From the NCBI GenBank assembly GCA_937896235.1, contig CALBMX010000131.1:1-64000 (forward strand): 64,000 nucleotides of DNA, read 5' to 3'. Position numbers and translations under genes: made by a program. The stretch's first letter is position 1. The number at the start of each line of letters is the position of its first letter. This document shows, one piece after another, positions 34,707 through 42,952 of the stretch. The notes below the pieces were generated by a model. That model made no database searches. It had not been told where the DNA came from and saw only the letters and a list, made by a program, of their open reading frames with translations. The stretch comes from an uncultured bacterium (lineage in GTDB: Bacteria; Planctomycetota; UBA1135; GCA-002686595).

Positions 34707-35027
34707 ATGGCAAAACCAAAGAGACACATTTTCGTCTGTACCCACGATCGGCCCCCTGGTGATCCCCGCGGATCCTGCAAGCAGCGGGGCAGTGAGGCCG
34801 TCCTCGATGCGATGAAAGGCGAGCTCTACAACAACGACCTGATGCCCGACGTGAAGGCCACGAGGTCGGGCTGCCTCGGAGGTTGTGAGCAGGGGGTCGT
34901 GATGGTTGTCTATCCCGATAACGTCTGGTACAGGAAGGTGCAAGTCGAAGATGTGCCGTTCCTCGTTGAAGATCACGTGATGGATGACGAGGTGGTTGAA
35001 CGCCTACTGATGGACATGGGGGACTAA
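34707..35027 (+). CDS. Thioredoxin-like [2Fe-2S] ferredoxin
   Basis: A 106-residue protein with the thioredoxin-like [2Fe-2S] ferredoxin pattern: HIFVCTHDRP with the first Cys at about 11, GSCKQRG at about 24, SGCLGGCEQG at about 56 and 60, then VVMVVYPDNVWY. It would carry one electron between a reductase and an oxygenase or dehydrogenase of the cluster. It lies 42 bp after the acyl-CoA dehydrogenase. Confidence 0.87.
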   Translation: MAKPKRHIFVCTHDRPPGDPRGSCKQRGSEAVLDAMKGELYNNDLMPDVKATRSGCLGGCEQGVVMVVYPDNVWYRKVQVEDVPFLVEDHVMDDEVVERLLMDMGD

Positions 35028-35054
35028 AGGGGACTAAGAAACGCCGCCGATTCG

Positions 35055-35072
35055 CAAGGGGATTCCCCCTTG
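35055..35072. terminator. Short hairpin, possible terminator
   Basis: CAAGGGG (35055-35061) pairs with CCCCTTG (35066-35072) across a four-base loop, in the 260-bp gap after the ferredoxin gene. No T-run follows. It may separate the first half of the cluster from the second. Confidence 0.4.
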
Positions 35073-35287
35073 TACTCGAGCAAGGACTTGGCTTTGAAAT
35101 CCCGGTTACAGGTGTCTTGCGGCTGATTTATGGAAGTGAAATCGATGTTCTCCTTGTTGGGATTGCATGAACCCTTACGGAAGCGAGAGGGTTGTTGTCC
35201 TTGCACTCGCCTCCGTTTCTACAGAGGATTGTCGGCTACTCGTCCGCCGAACTCCCATCGGCTTTCCCCATTCTCCCTACAACTCCC

Positions 35288-35980
35288 ATGACTCAAAAGA
35301 AGCTTGATGAAGAGGCCTTCGGCCTCCTTCGCCGCATTGTCGAAGCCAACGCTTGGCGACAATACTTGGGTGCAAACATTCTTGGCCACTGCATCAAGAT
35401 GGTGGGGGACCTCGAGGGCAAGCGCGGCGTGATGAATGACATCAACCAGTGTTTGGACTTTTTTGCCGAGCTGGATGACATGTACACCAATTTGGGCGGG
35501 GAGAACTTAGATGTTGCGGTTCGCGATCGACTGCTGAATGTGCCGATGCCAAAAAGTCGTTTTGAGCTGGGGCTTTGCCGGTACATGACCGATCGCGCAC
35601 AGCGTGTCGCCCTTGCCTCCTATAAGGATTCGGTCTGTAAGCCATTCTCCGAGCTTGCGAGAGTTCACTTGGCCCGCGACAGCGCAGTTAACGAGACCGA
35701 GTTTGCCCGTATGTCCGAGTTTTGTTCGGAGCCGTCCAACACTCCCCACGTTCAACAGATCTTTGATCAGTGGCTGACCCTTAGCCTTCTTGCTTTGGGC
35801 CGACCCGACTCCAACGGGGATCGCCGCGCGGTCGAGATGGGGCTGCGCAACGAGAATGCAGGCGTCCTGATTGGTCAGTACCTTGCCGAGATGGAAGTCC
35901 TTGCCAAGAGTTGGGGGCTTAGACTCCCGAGCCCCGATCGCATTCCCATCGATCTGCCGAAGACTGTTCTGCGCGTATAG
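35288..35980 (+). CDS. PaaA/PaaC-like (phenylacetyl-CoA epoxidase family) protein lacking diiron ligands
   Basis: A 230-residue, all-helical protein. WRQYLGANILGHCIKMVG and FELGLCRYMTDRAQRVALASYKDSVCKPFSELARVHLARD, read in pieces, follow the helix pattern of PaaA/PaaC (ferritin-like fold). In catalytic PaaA a helix carries E-E-x-x-H; here the equivalent is RDSAVNETEF, without the His, so this is more likely a structural subunit of the PaaC type or a remote relative. The N-terminal ATG at 35288 is used. The family call is from memory and moderate. Confidence 0.55.
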   Translation: MTQKKLDEEAFGLLRRIVEANAWRQYLGANILGHCIKMVGDLEGKRGVMNDINQCLDFFAELDDMYTNLGGENLDVAVRDRLLNVPMPKSRFELGLCRYMTDRAQRVALASYKDSVCKPFSELARVHLARDSAVNETEFARMSEFCSEPSNTPHVQQIFDQWLTLSLLALGRPDSNGDRRAVEMGLRNENAGVLIGQYLAEMEVLAKSWGLRLPSPDRIPIDLPKTVLRV

Positions 35981-36015
35981 CGGCGCTTCACGAGTGCAGA
36001 CGTTATGATGCTGAG

Positions 36016-37233
36016 ATGACTCAGATCATCAACCCAGCTGATTGGAAGCCCCGCTTTCCGATCCTCGCCGATAGTACTTACCTTGTTACACATAGCCTGG
36101 GCGCGATGCCCGAGGGTGTTTTCGGCAAGCTAGAGGCCTTCGCTCAGCAGTGGGCGACCCGCGGTGTCCGCTCCTGGAGTGAAGGCTGGTGGAGCGCGCC
36201 GATTGACGTTGGTAACGTCGTCGCGAAGCTGCTGAACGCGCCGGAAGGGTCGGTCGTTATGCACCAGAACGTATCGGTGATTCAGAGCATCATCGGCTCG
36301 TGCCTCGACTTTAGTGGTAAGCGCAACAAGGTCGTCTACACCGATCAGAACTTCCCAACGGTGATGTATGTATGGGAGGGTTTCCGCGACCAGGGCGCTC
36401 GGATCGTAAACGTGCCGACGCCGAGTACGGGTCCCTATGCAGGAATCGGAGTGCCGACGGAGCAGCTTCTCGAGGCTATTGACGAAGAGACCTTGGTTGT
36501 TCCGATCAGTCACGTCTGTTTCAAGTCGAGCTACCTCCAAGATGCGAAGGCTATTTGTGCGCGGGCCAAAGAGGTGGGCGCGATGGTGATCCTCGACACC
36601 TACCAGGCGCTTGGCACCGTCCCCGTCGACGTTGAGGAGTTCGACGTGGATATGGTTGTCGGCGGCTCAGTCAAGTGGCTCTGCGGCGGACCGGGCGCAG
36701 GCTACTTGTATGTGCGCCCCGAGCTGGTGGAAAAGCTCAAACCCAAAATTACAGGGTGGGCAGCCCACGCAGCTCCTTTTGCCTTTGAACAAGGCGAGCA
36801 GCGCCACGCGAACAACATGATGCGCTTCCTACACGGTTCCCCTGCCGTGCCCTCGTTGCTAGCCGCGACGGTTGGTTATGAGACCGTACTTGAAGCGGGT
36901 GTCGACAACATCCGCGCACACTCGATCAAGCTGACTGAGGGTCTGCGCACGAACCTACTCGAGCGCGGCTTCCGCATACCGAGCCCCGCGAACCCCGAAC
37001 AGCGGGGCGGCACGCTGACCGTTGGCTTGCGCGAAGATGAGAACGGCCCGGCATTTGTCGCAGCACTCGAAGAGCGAGGCGTGCTTGTCGATCATCGCCC
37101 CGGCGCCGGCGTCCGCGTCTCCCCGCACTTCTACACCGACGCGGACGAGCTGAATGCGTTTGCCGACCACATGTCCCAAATGCGCGAGACGCGCAAATGG
37201 GCCGACCACCTGACCGGCACTGCCGCCTACTAA
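36016..37233 (+). CDS. Kynureninase-like class V PLP enzyme
   Basis: A 405-residue class V aminotransferase-fold protein. DTYQALGTVPVDVEEFDVDMVVGGSVKWLCGGPGAGYLYVRPE, read in pieces, corresponds to the kynureninase signature (D.YQ..G..P.d...vD...gg.yKwl.GGpG), with the PLP lysine in GSVKW. GWAAHAAPF is also of the kynureninase kind. Kynureninase splits kynurenine into anthranilate and alanine. A cysteine-desulfurase-like or other lyase activity is possible. It sits between the PaaA/C-like and kinase-like genes. Confidence 0.8.
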   Translation: MTQIINPADWKPRFPILADSTYLVTHSLGAMPEGVFGKLEAFAQQWATRGVRSWSEGWWSAPIDVGNVVAKLLNAPEGSVVMHQNVSVIQSIIGSCLDFSGKRNKVVYTDQNFPTVMYVWEGFRDQGARIVNVPTPSTGPYAGIGVPTEQLLEAIDEETLVVPISHVCFKSSYLQDAKAICARAKEVGAMVILDTYQALGTVPVDVEEFDVDMVVGGSVKWLCGGPGAGYLYVRPELVEKLKPKITGWAAHAAPFAFEQGEQRHANNMMRFLHGSPAVPSLLAATVGYETVLEAGVDNIRAHSIKLTEGLRTNLLERGFRIPSPANPEQRGGTLTVGLREDENGPAFVAALEERGVLVDHRPGAGVRVSPHFYTDADELNAFADHMSQMRETRKWADHLTGTAAY

Positions 37234-37247
37234 GCACTGGCCCTCCC

Positions 37248-38114
37248 ATGGAAAACGCCATCACCCTCTTTGACCTGACTCCCGGCAAGCTCCTAGCTAA
37301 GCGCTTCGAAATCGTCTGCAACAGTCGGCAGGGAGGCCTGTCCGCCGCGCTAGAAGTTAAAGATCACGAGACGGATCTGCGTCGGGAGCTCCAGCTCTTT
37401 CCCTACGGCATGTTTGAAAGTGATGTCGAGCTCAACGATTTCGTGGCGACCTGGAGGCCTTGGGCCACCTTTAGTAGTCCGGCGGTACTCGGTTTTCATG
37501 GAGTGATTCGCCTGGATGGCAGCAACCTCTGCCTCGTGACAGATCTGCCGAGCGGGACAAGTCTTCGCACCATGCTAAGAGACGGCCGCGAGTTTTCCGA
37601 GGCCGAGGCGGTCGCTATAGGCATCGAGCTTTGCAATGGGCTGATCGCGATCCACGAGGCAGGCCTCGTTCACGGCGACATCAAGCCGGCAACCATCTTT
37701 ATCGACGAGGGGCGCGATGGTGAGGAGCTCACTCCCACACTTGTTGACGGTGGTGTGACCTCGGGTCTCTGGACGGCAAAACATCTGGGTGAAAACACGG
37801 CTCTTATTGGGACACCCTTTTATGCGCCGATCGAACAGTTTGGCGGCGAGGCGCCGGACGTTCTCTCCGATATCTACAACCTCTCGACGGTACTCTTCGA
37901 GCTCGCGGCTGGGGTCCTTCCGTGGGAGGGAACAACTTTCCTCGAGGTCCTTCAAGCAAAGCTGGAGCCCAAAGCTCCACGCATTGCCGAGCGCAAAGGC
38001 GCGCGCGCGGTCTCTACGGCACTAGACGATGTCTTGGCTATGGGGCTTAGCGCAAAGCGCGAGCATCGCCACGCCTCCGCAAAAGACCTCTGCGACGCCC
38101 TTTCCTCTATTTAG
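37248..38114 (+). CDS. Divergent Ser/Thr protein kinase-like protein
   Basis: A 288-residue protein with the eukaryote-like kinase fold. Catalytic-loop HGDIKPATIF near residue 145 retains Asp but has Gly for Arg; the magnesium loop is DGGV instead of DFGx; APIEQFGG...SDIYNLSTVLFELAAGVLPW follows. The N-lobe has no clear Gly-rich loop, and the VAIK lysine may be the K in ALEVKD. It may be a weak kinase or a pseudokinase. ATG at 37248 is used; upstream codons run into the previous gene. Fourteen bases on each side join it to its neighbours, so it is part of the operon. Confidence 0.75.
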   Translation: MENAITLFDLTPGKLLAKRFEIVCNSRQGGLSAALEVKDHETDLRRELQLFPYGMFESDVELNDFVATWRPWATFSSPAVLGFHGVIRLDGSNLCLVTDLPSGTSLRTMLRDGREFSEAEAVAIGIELCNGLIAIHEAGLVHGDIKPATIFIDEGRDGEELTPTLVDGGVTSGLWTAKHLGENTALIGTPFYAPIEQFGGEAPDVLSDIYNLSTVLFELAAGVLPWEGTTFLEVLQAKLEPKAPRIAERKGARAVSTALDDVLAMGLSAKREHRHASAKDLCDALSSI

Positions 38115-38127
38115 AGGCTTTTTCTCA

Positions 38128-39738
38128 ATGACGGACTTGCACGATACGCTCCCGCCGCTCGAAGGCAACTTCAACCTGTGCGAGTACTTCTTGGACTCCA
38201 ACCTCGAAGCCGGGCGCACCCATAAAACCGCTCTAATCTGCGGGGGCGAGACTCGTACTTACGGTCAAGTTGCCGAGCGTGCGCGCCGTGTCGCGGGTGC
38301 TCTTCGACTAGCCGGTGTACGTGCCGAAGAGCGTGTGTTGATCGTCTTGCCGGACGGCTTTGCATTTGCCGAGAGCTTCTTCGGCGTGTTGCGCGCTGGC
38401 GCAGTTTTTGCGATGGTCAACCCGCTGCTGAAGCGCGGCGACTTCGAGCACTACCTTGAGTACGCAAAGCCGCGTGTTGTGATCACCCATAAGGACGTGC
38501 TCCCCGAGCTGGCCGAGGTCGCGCGCGAATCGCGTTTTGTCGAGGCGGTGTTTGTGGTCGATGCCCTCGACGAGGTCGACGCGCGGGGCTTCTCTCCCTA
38601 TGAAGAGGTCATTGGAACGGAGGGGGCCCTCAGCTCGGGTTACCTGGAGCCGACGGGACCGGACGATCTTGCGGGATGGTTGTTTACTTCGGGATCAACG
38701 GGGCACCCGAAAGCGTGCGTGCATACCCACGCTGATTTCCGGTGGTCGACCGAGACCTACGCGAAGCAAGTTGCCCGCTATAAGGAATCCGATATTTGCC
38801 TGTCCGTGCCGAAGTTGTTCTTCGGTTACGCGACGGGAACGAACCTGATGTTCCCGTTCGCGGTTGGAGCTACGGCCGTGTTGTTTCCGGGGCGCTCGAC
38901 CGAGGACGAGCTCTTCGATCACATCGGGAATTTTGGCGTGACGTTTCTCACGAACGTTCCGACGATGATCAACAAGATGCTGAACTCGCCCCGCTGCGAG
39001 GGCGCCGACCTCGGTAGCTTACGAGTGTGCCTGTCTGCGGGCGAGGCGCTTCCCGGGAGCCTCTACACCGCATGGATGGAGCGCACAGGTGTCGAGATTC
39101 TGGACGGCATCGGCTCGGCCGAAATGTTTCACATCTACATCTCGGGGTATCCGGGAAGGGTTCGCACCGGGTCCCTTGGGAACTTGGTGCCCGGATACGA
39201 GGTCGAGATCGTGAATGCGGACAACTCCGTTGTTGCACCCGGTGAAGTGGGGCGCCTGCGCGTGCGAGGTGGCTCGACATCAATCTGTTACTGGGCTGAC
39301 AAGAAAAAGAGTCGCGAGACCTTTCAAGGCGATTGGTGTACGACGGGTGACCTTTTCCGCGCCGATGACGAGGGCTACTTCTACTACGAAGGACGCGCTG
39401 ATGATCTACTGAAGGTCAGTGGCATCTTTGTGTCGCCCCTCGAAATCGAAGACGCCATGCTGATGCATCCTTCGGTAGCCGAGGTGTGCATCGTGGGGTT
39501 CGAAGAGGACGACCTCACGAAACCTTTCGCCTTTGTTGTGCTTAAGAACAACCATGCTGGCAACGAAGAGATGGCCGCTGAACTGAAGGCCCACCTCCAG
39601 GGAAGACTAGCCCCTTATAAGTATCCACGCTGGTTTGAGTGGTGCGATGAGCTCCCCAAAAACGACCGTGGCAAAATCGATCGCAAAGAGTTGAAGGCCC
39701 GCCTTGAAACCGGTTCACCAGGTAGTGTCACACCATGA
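38128..39738 (+). CDS. Benzoate-CoA ligase family acyl-CoA synthetase
   Basis: A 536-residue AMP-forming ligase. FTSGSTGHPKACVHTHADF is the P-loop; DGIGSAEMFHIYISGYPG is typical for the benzoate-CoA ligase group (A5 motif), KVSGIFVSPLEIE is the hinge region and PKNDRGKIDRKEL supplies the C-terminal Lys. N-terminus FNLCEYFLDSNLEAGRTHKTAL also matches. It makes an aryl-CoA thioester from an aromatic acid, ATP and CoA. Which acid (benzoate, aminobenzoate, hydroxybenzoate) is open. It overlaps the next gene by four bases. Confidence 0.88.
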   Translation: MTDLHDTLPPLEGNFNLCEYFLDSNLEAGRTHKTALICGGETRTYGQVAERARRVAGALRLAGVRAEERVLIVLPDGFAFAESFFGVLRAGAVFAMVNPLLKRGDFEHYLEYAKPRVVITHKDVLPELAEVARESRFVEAVFVVDALDEVDARGFSPYEEVIGTEGALSSGYLEPTGPDDLAGWLFTSGSTGHPKACVHTHADFRWSTETYAKQVARYKESDICLSVPKLFFGYATGTNLMFPFAVGATAVLFPGRSTEDELFDHIGNFGVTFLTNVPTMINKMLNSPRCEGADLGSLRVCLSAGEALPGSLYTAWMERTGVEILDGIGSAEMFHIYISGYPGRVRTGSLGNLVPGYEVEIVNADNSVVAPGEVGRLRVRGGSTSICYWADKKKSRETFQGDWCTTGDLFRADDEGYFYYEGRADDLLKVSGIFVSPLEIEDAMLMHPSVAEVCIVGFEEDDLTKPFAFVVLKNNHAGNEEMAAELKAHLQGRLAPYKYPRWFEWCDELPKNDRGKIDRKELKARLETGSPGSVTP

Positions 39739-40520
39739 ATTACGAGCTAGCCCATATGACCTGGCCCGAGGCGAAGGCGGCCTTTGACGCTAACTCCGTT
39801 GTCATCTTACCCGTTGGCTCCACCGAGCCCCATGGGCCGCACCTCTGCCTGGATACCGATGTGACCATCGCCCTCGCCCAGGCGCGCGCCGCTGCAGCAC
39901 GCCTGGTGGGCGAAGGTGTTGCGTGTGTGATCGCGCCTCCCGTCGCCTACGGGCTGACCAATTTTACGGAGGGTTTTGCGGGTCGCCTTACCATTCGTCC
40001 CGGCACGCTCTTTAGCTTGGTCGAGGACATTCTGTTAGCGCTCGGTCAGGAGGGCTGCAAGCGGGTTGTGCTTTCGAATGCGCACCTAGAGCCGGCGCAT
40101 ATCAAAGTGCTGCGCTCCTTAGTGCTCGACTTCGAGGGCGAGGGATGCCACCCCGACACGACTGCGCCGCGCGTTATCTTTCCCGACAACACGCGCCGTC
40201 GTTGGGCGGGCACTTTGGGCGAGGAGTTCCAAAGCGGCGAGTGCCATGCCGGCTCCTACGAGGCGAGTATCGTGCTGGCGGCCGACCCCGAATCCGTTCG
40301 TTTGGACCGTCTTCGCGAGCTGCCCGCTGTCGATTTAGACTTGATCAAGTCGATGCAGGCGGGCATCTCGACCTTTGTCCAGATGGGCAGCGAGAATGCC
40401 TATAACGGGAATCCCGCCGCGGCCTCTGCCAAAGAAGGCCATGAGCGCATCGACGCACTTGCCGATATGATCTTCATAAGCGTGCGCGAGACGTGGCCCG
40501 AGCTGTTCGGGAGCGCCTAG
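39735..40520 (+). CDS. Creatininase family amidohydrolase
   Basis: A 261-residue protein of the creatininase fold. PVGSTEPHGPHLCLDTDV carries the E, H and D metal ligands, SNAHLEP holds a further His, and GEFQSGECHAGSYEAS contains the late Glu/His element. The family includes creatininase, MftE peptidases and the formamide hydrolase ArfB. In a cluster with a kynureninase-like enzyme, hydrolysis of a formamide or amide is a fair guess, no more. The start codon overlaps the ligase stop (ATGA). Confidence 0.85.
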   Translation: MNYELAHMTWPEAKAAFDANSVVILPVGSTEPHGPHLCLDTDVTIALAQARAAAARLVGEGVACVIAPPVAYGLTNFTEGFAGRLTIRPGTLFSLVEDILLALGQEGCKRVVLSNAHLEPAHIKVLRSLVLDFEGEGCHPDTTAPRVIFPDNTRRRWAGTLGEEFQSGECHAGSYEASIVLAADPESVRLDRLRELPAVDLDLIKSMQAGISTFVQMGSENAYNGNPAAASAKEGHERIDALADMIFISVRETWPELFGSA

Positions 40521-40522
40521 CC

Positions 40523-41452
40523 ATGACTCCCTCCGACAGCTCCACCTCTCCAATGAAGATCGCAGATCTCTACGGCCAAGGCCGTCCCGTTTTTAGCTTC
40601 GAGTTCTTTCCGCCCAAGACGGATCAAGCCGCCGAGGACCTGTACGAGGCTGTCGCCGAGCTAAAAGAGCGCTATCACCCTGACTTCATCTCGGTCACCT
40701 ACGGCGCGGGCGGCAGCACCCGCGAGCGTGGCATCAGCGTCGCCGAGCGCATTCAAAACGACCTTGAGTTGAACGTGCTGGCGCACCTGACCTGCACCGA
40801 TCACTCGGCCGCGGAGCTCGACCGCGTGGTCGACGTTCTCGTCGGGAATGGCGTGAACAACATCTTGGCTTTACGTGGAGATGCGCCCGAGGGAAGCCCG
40901 ACCTTTGCGCCTCACCCGGAGGGCTTCTCCCATGCTACAGACCTAATGGCACACCTGAGAACCCGTGACGACATCGGGGCGACCATTGGGATCGGCGGAG
41001 CTTGCTATCCAGAGAACCACCCGGAGTCCAAGGATCGCGCCGACGACATGAAGTGGACACTCGCCAAGCAAGAGGCGGGCGCCGAGTTCTTGATCTCGCA
41101 GCTATTCTTCGACAACGATGACTACTTCGCCTCGATCGAGCGCGGGCGCGAGGCGGGACTCAGTATTCCAATCGTGCCAGGCATCATGCCGATCACAAGT
41201 GTGAGTCAAGTTGAGCGATTCACCAAGCTGTGTGGCGCCAAGATTCCCGACGAGCTTATGAACCGCCTAGATAAGCGTCGCGACCAGCCAGGGCGCGTGA
41301 TGGCAATTGGTATTGAGTGGGCCATCGACCAATGTGTCGACCTGCTCGAACGAGGTGCACCCGGCATCCACTTCTACACGCTAAATAAGAGCGAGGCCAC
41401 GCGGACGATTCTAGCGGGGATTCACGCTGGCCTGCGAACGGCTGAGTTCTAA
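40523..41452 (+). CDS. metF: Methylenetetrahydrofolate reductase MetF
   Basis: A 309-residue TIM-barrel flavoprotein. VFSFEFFPPKTDQAAEDL is the standard N-terminus, SVTYGAGGSTRERG and NNILALRGDAPEG the folate/FAD region, and GAEFLISQLFFDNDDYF the conserved mid-section. It reduces 5,10-methylene-THF to 5-methyl-THF. It begins two bases after the creatininase-family gene and ends the plus-strand run, right before a strong hairpin. Confidence 0.95.
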   Translation: MTPSDSSTSPMKIADLYGQGRPVFSFEFFPPKTDQAAEDLYEAVAELKERYHPDFISVTYGAGGSTRERGISVAERIQNDLELNVLAHLTCTDHSAAELDRVVDVLVGNGVNNILALRGDAPEGSPTFAPHPEGFSHATDLMAHLRTRDDIGATIGIGGACYPENHPESKDRADDMKWTLAKQEAGAEFLISQLFFDNDDYFASIERGREAGLSIPIVPGIMPITSVSQVERFTKLCGAKIPDELMNRLDKRRDQPGRVMAIGIEWAIDQCVDLLERGAPGIHFYTLNKSEATRTILAGIHAGLRTAEF

Positions 41453-41495
41453 AGCACGGCAACGGACAGCCTGTGCTTGGGATGGGCCGCACAGA

Positions 41496-41538
41496 GAACA
41501 GCGCCCGCAGCAACAGAGAGTTGCAGCGGGCGCTGTTC
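41496..41538. terminator. Long bidirectional hairpin between metF and mrp
   Basis: GAACAGCGCCCGC (41496-41508) pairs with GCGGGCGCTGTTC (41526-41538), with an inner stem GCAAC/GTTGC around the loop AGAGA and one A-A mismatch. It lies between two convergent genes (ends 41452 and 41557). Confidence 0.8.
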
Positions 41539-41556
41539 CTATTTAGATGACTCCTG

Positions 41557-42708
41557 CTACTGCATGACGGGCAGCTGCATGCGCTCGCGCTTAGCGACTT
41601 GGCGCGCAAACAGACCTGCGATCTCACCAAAGATCTTTGCGCAGTCCGAGTCGGGTTGGCTGATCGTAACGGGAGCCCCTCCGTCGCCGCCAACACGGAC
41701 CTGTGGGTTCAACGGAATGCGACCGAGCAGCTCGAAGCCGTGCTTCTGAACTAGGCCATCTGCGCCGCCTTCTCCGAAAATCGGTACGATCGTTTCAAAG
41801 TGTCCCGCAGCATCAACGGCGACATCCTCGACGCCGTTGCCGGTGTTGAGCCTGATCTTTGTTGCCCCGGTCACGTCTTCGACTGTGCCGCTAACGGTGT
41901 AGCCGGCCATGTTCTCAACAATGCCGAGAATGGGGACGTTGACCTGGTTGAACATGCTAATCGCCTTGCCGACGTCGAAGGTCGAGACGGCTTGAGGCGT
42001 AGTGACTAGAACAGCGCCGGTCAGCGGGACGATCTGCGCAAGCGAAAGCTGCGCGTCACCGGTTCCCGGTGGCATGTCGACGAGCAGGTAGTCGAGCTCG
42101 CCCCACTCAACGTCGCCGAGGAATTGTTCGATGAGCTTGTGAACCATCGGGCCGCGCCAAATGACGGGCTTGTCGTCGGGGATTAGGTAGCCGATCGACA
42201 TGGACTTGATGCCAAAGTTGATCTTTGGGATGAGGCGTCCGTCGACAACATCGGGCTCGCCTTTACAGCCGAGCATCATGGGAATGTCGGGACCGTGAAC
42301 GTCGCAGTCCAGGATGCCAATGCGCGCGCCCGTTGCGGCGAGTGCGACGGCTAAGTTGATCGTGACCGTGCTCTTGCCGACTCCGCCTTTGCCAGACGAG
42401 ACGGCGATGACGTGGCGGACGCCAGGTGCCATCTCTTCCGCAGTGCGCTGGCGACCGCGGACGGAGGCAGTCATTTCGACGGTGACCTGCGTCATGCCAG
42501 GAATTGCCATCAACAGCTCCTCGGCTTGCGACTTCATCTGCTCTTTCACAGGGCAGGCAGGCGTGGTCAAGTTGATCGTGACCTTTGCAATGCCGTCGCA
42601 GACTGTCGCTTGCGTGATGAAACCAAGGCTAACGATATCCTTGTGCAGGTCGGGGTCGATGATGTTGGAGAGGGCCTTGAGAAGGTCGTCCTTAGTGATG
42701 GAGCTCAC
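41557..42708 (-). CDS. mrp: Mrp/ApbC Fe-S cluster carrier ATPase
   Basis: A 383-residue protein. Residues 1-90 are a MIP18/DUF59 domain (LLKALSNIIDPDLHKDIVSLGFI). A deviant P-loop, SSGKGGVGKSTVTINLA, near residue 110 starts the Mrp/NBP35 ATPase domain, followed by GILDCDVHGPDIPMMLG and VDMPPGTGDAQLSLAQ. Mrp proteins carry Fe-S clusters to apo-proteins, which suits a region rich in Fe-S enzymes. The typical CxxC pair of the C-terminal half is not seen (ENMAGY replaces ENMS.F.C..C), which is unusual. Confidence 0.9.
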   Translation of the reverse strand: MSSITKDDLLKALSNIIDPDLHKDIVSLGFITQATVCDGIAKVTINLTTPACPVKEQMKSQAEELLMAIPGMTQVTVEMTASVRGRQRTAEEMAPGVRHVIAVSSGKGGVGKSTVTINLAVALAATGARIGILDCDVHGPDIPMMLGCKGEPDVVDGRLIPKINFGIKSMSIGYLIPDDKPVIWRGPMVHKLIEQFLGDVEWGELDYLLVDMPPGTGDAQLSLAQIVPLTGAVLVTTPQAVSTFDVGKAISMFNQVNVPILGIVENMAGYTVSGTVEDVTGATKIRLNTGNGVEDVAVDAAGHFETIVPIFGEGGADGLVQKHGFELLGRIPLNPQVRVGGDGGAPVTISQPDSDCAKIFGEIAGLFARQVAKRERMQLPVMQ

Positions 42709-42952
42709 GTTTTATATAGAGGCGAAGGGCCGCTGGGGGTTCAGGTTCTTTGCGCTGGCCGAGATTCGGACAGGCACCGTGAATCTTACGCGCACGGGAG
42801 GGTTTGGTCTACATGAGCCCCTTGGGAATGTCGACTCCGGTGAACTTCGGGGGAATAGGTCCCCGTGGAAAGCGTCTGTCTTACCTGCGTCGAGCACTCC
42901 GGGGGGGAGTAGCTGCGCACATCGCCTAACTCAAACTTCAACCAACGATTTT

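Noticed and set aside
42314..42952. Upstream extension of the secretin-N gene
   Set aside because: It overlaps the well-supported mrp gene on the other strand and has no motif; the signal peptide at 42953 marks the true start.
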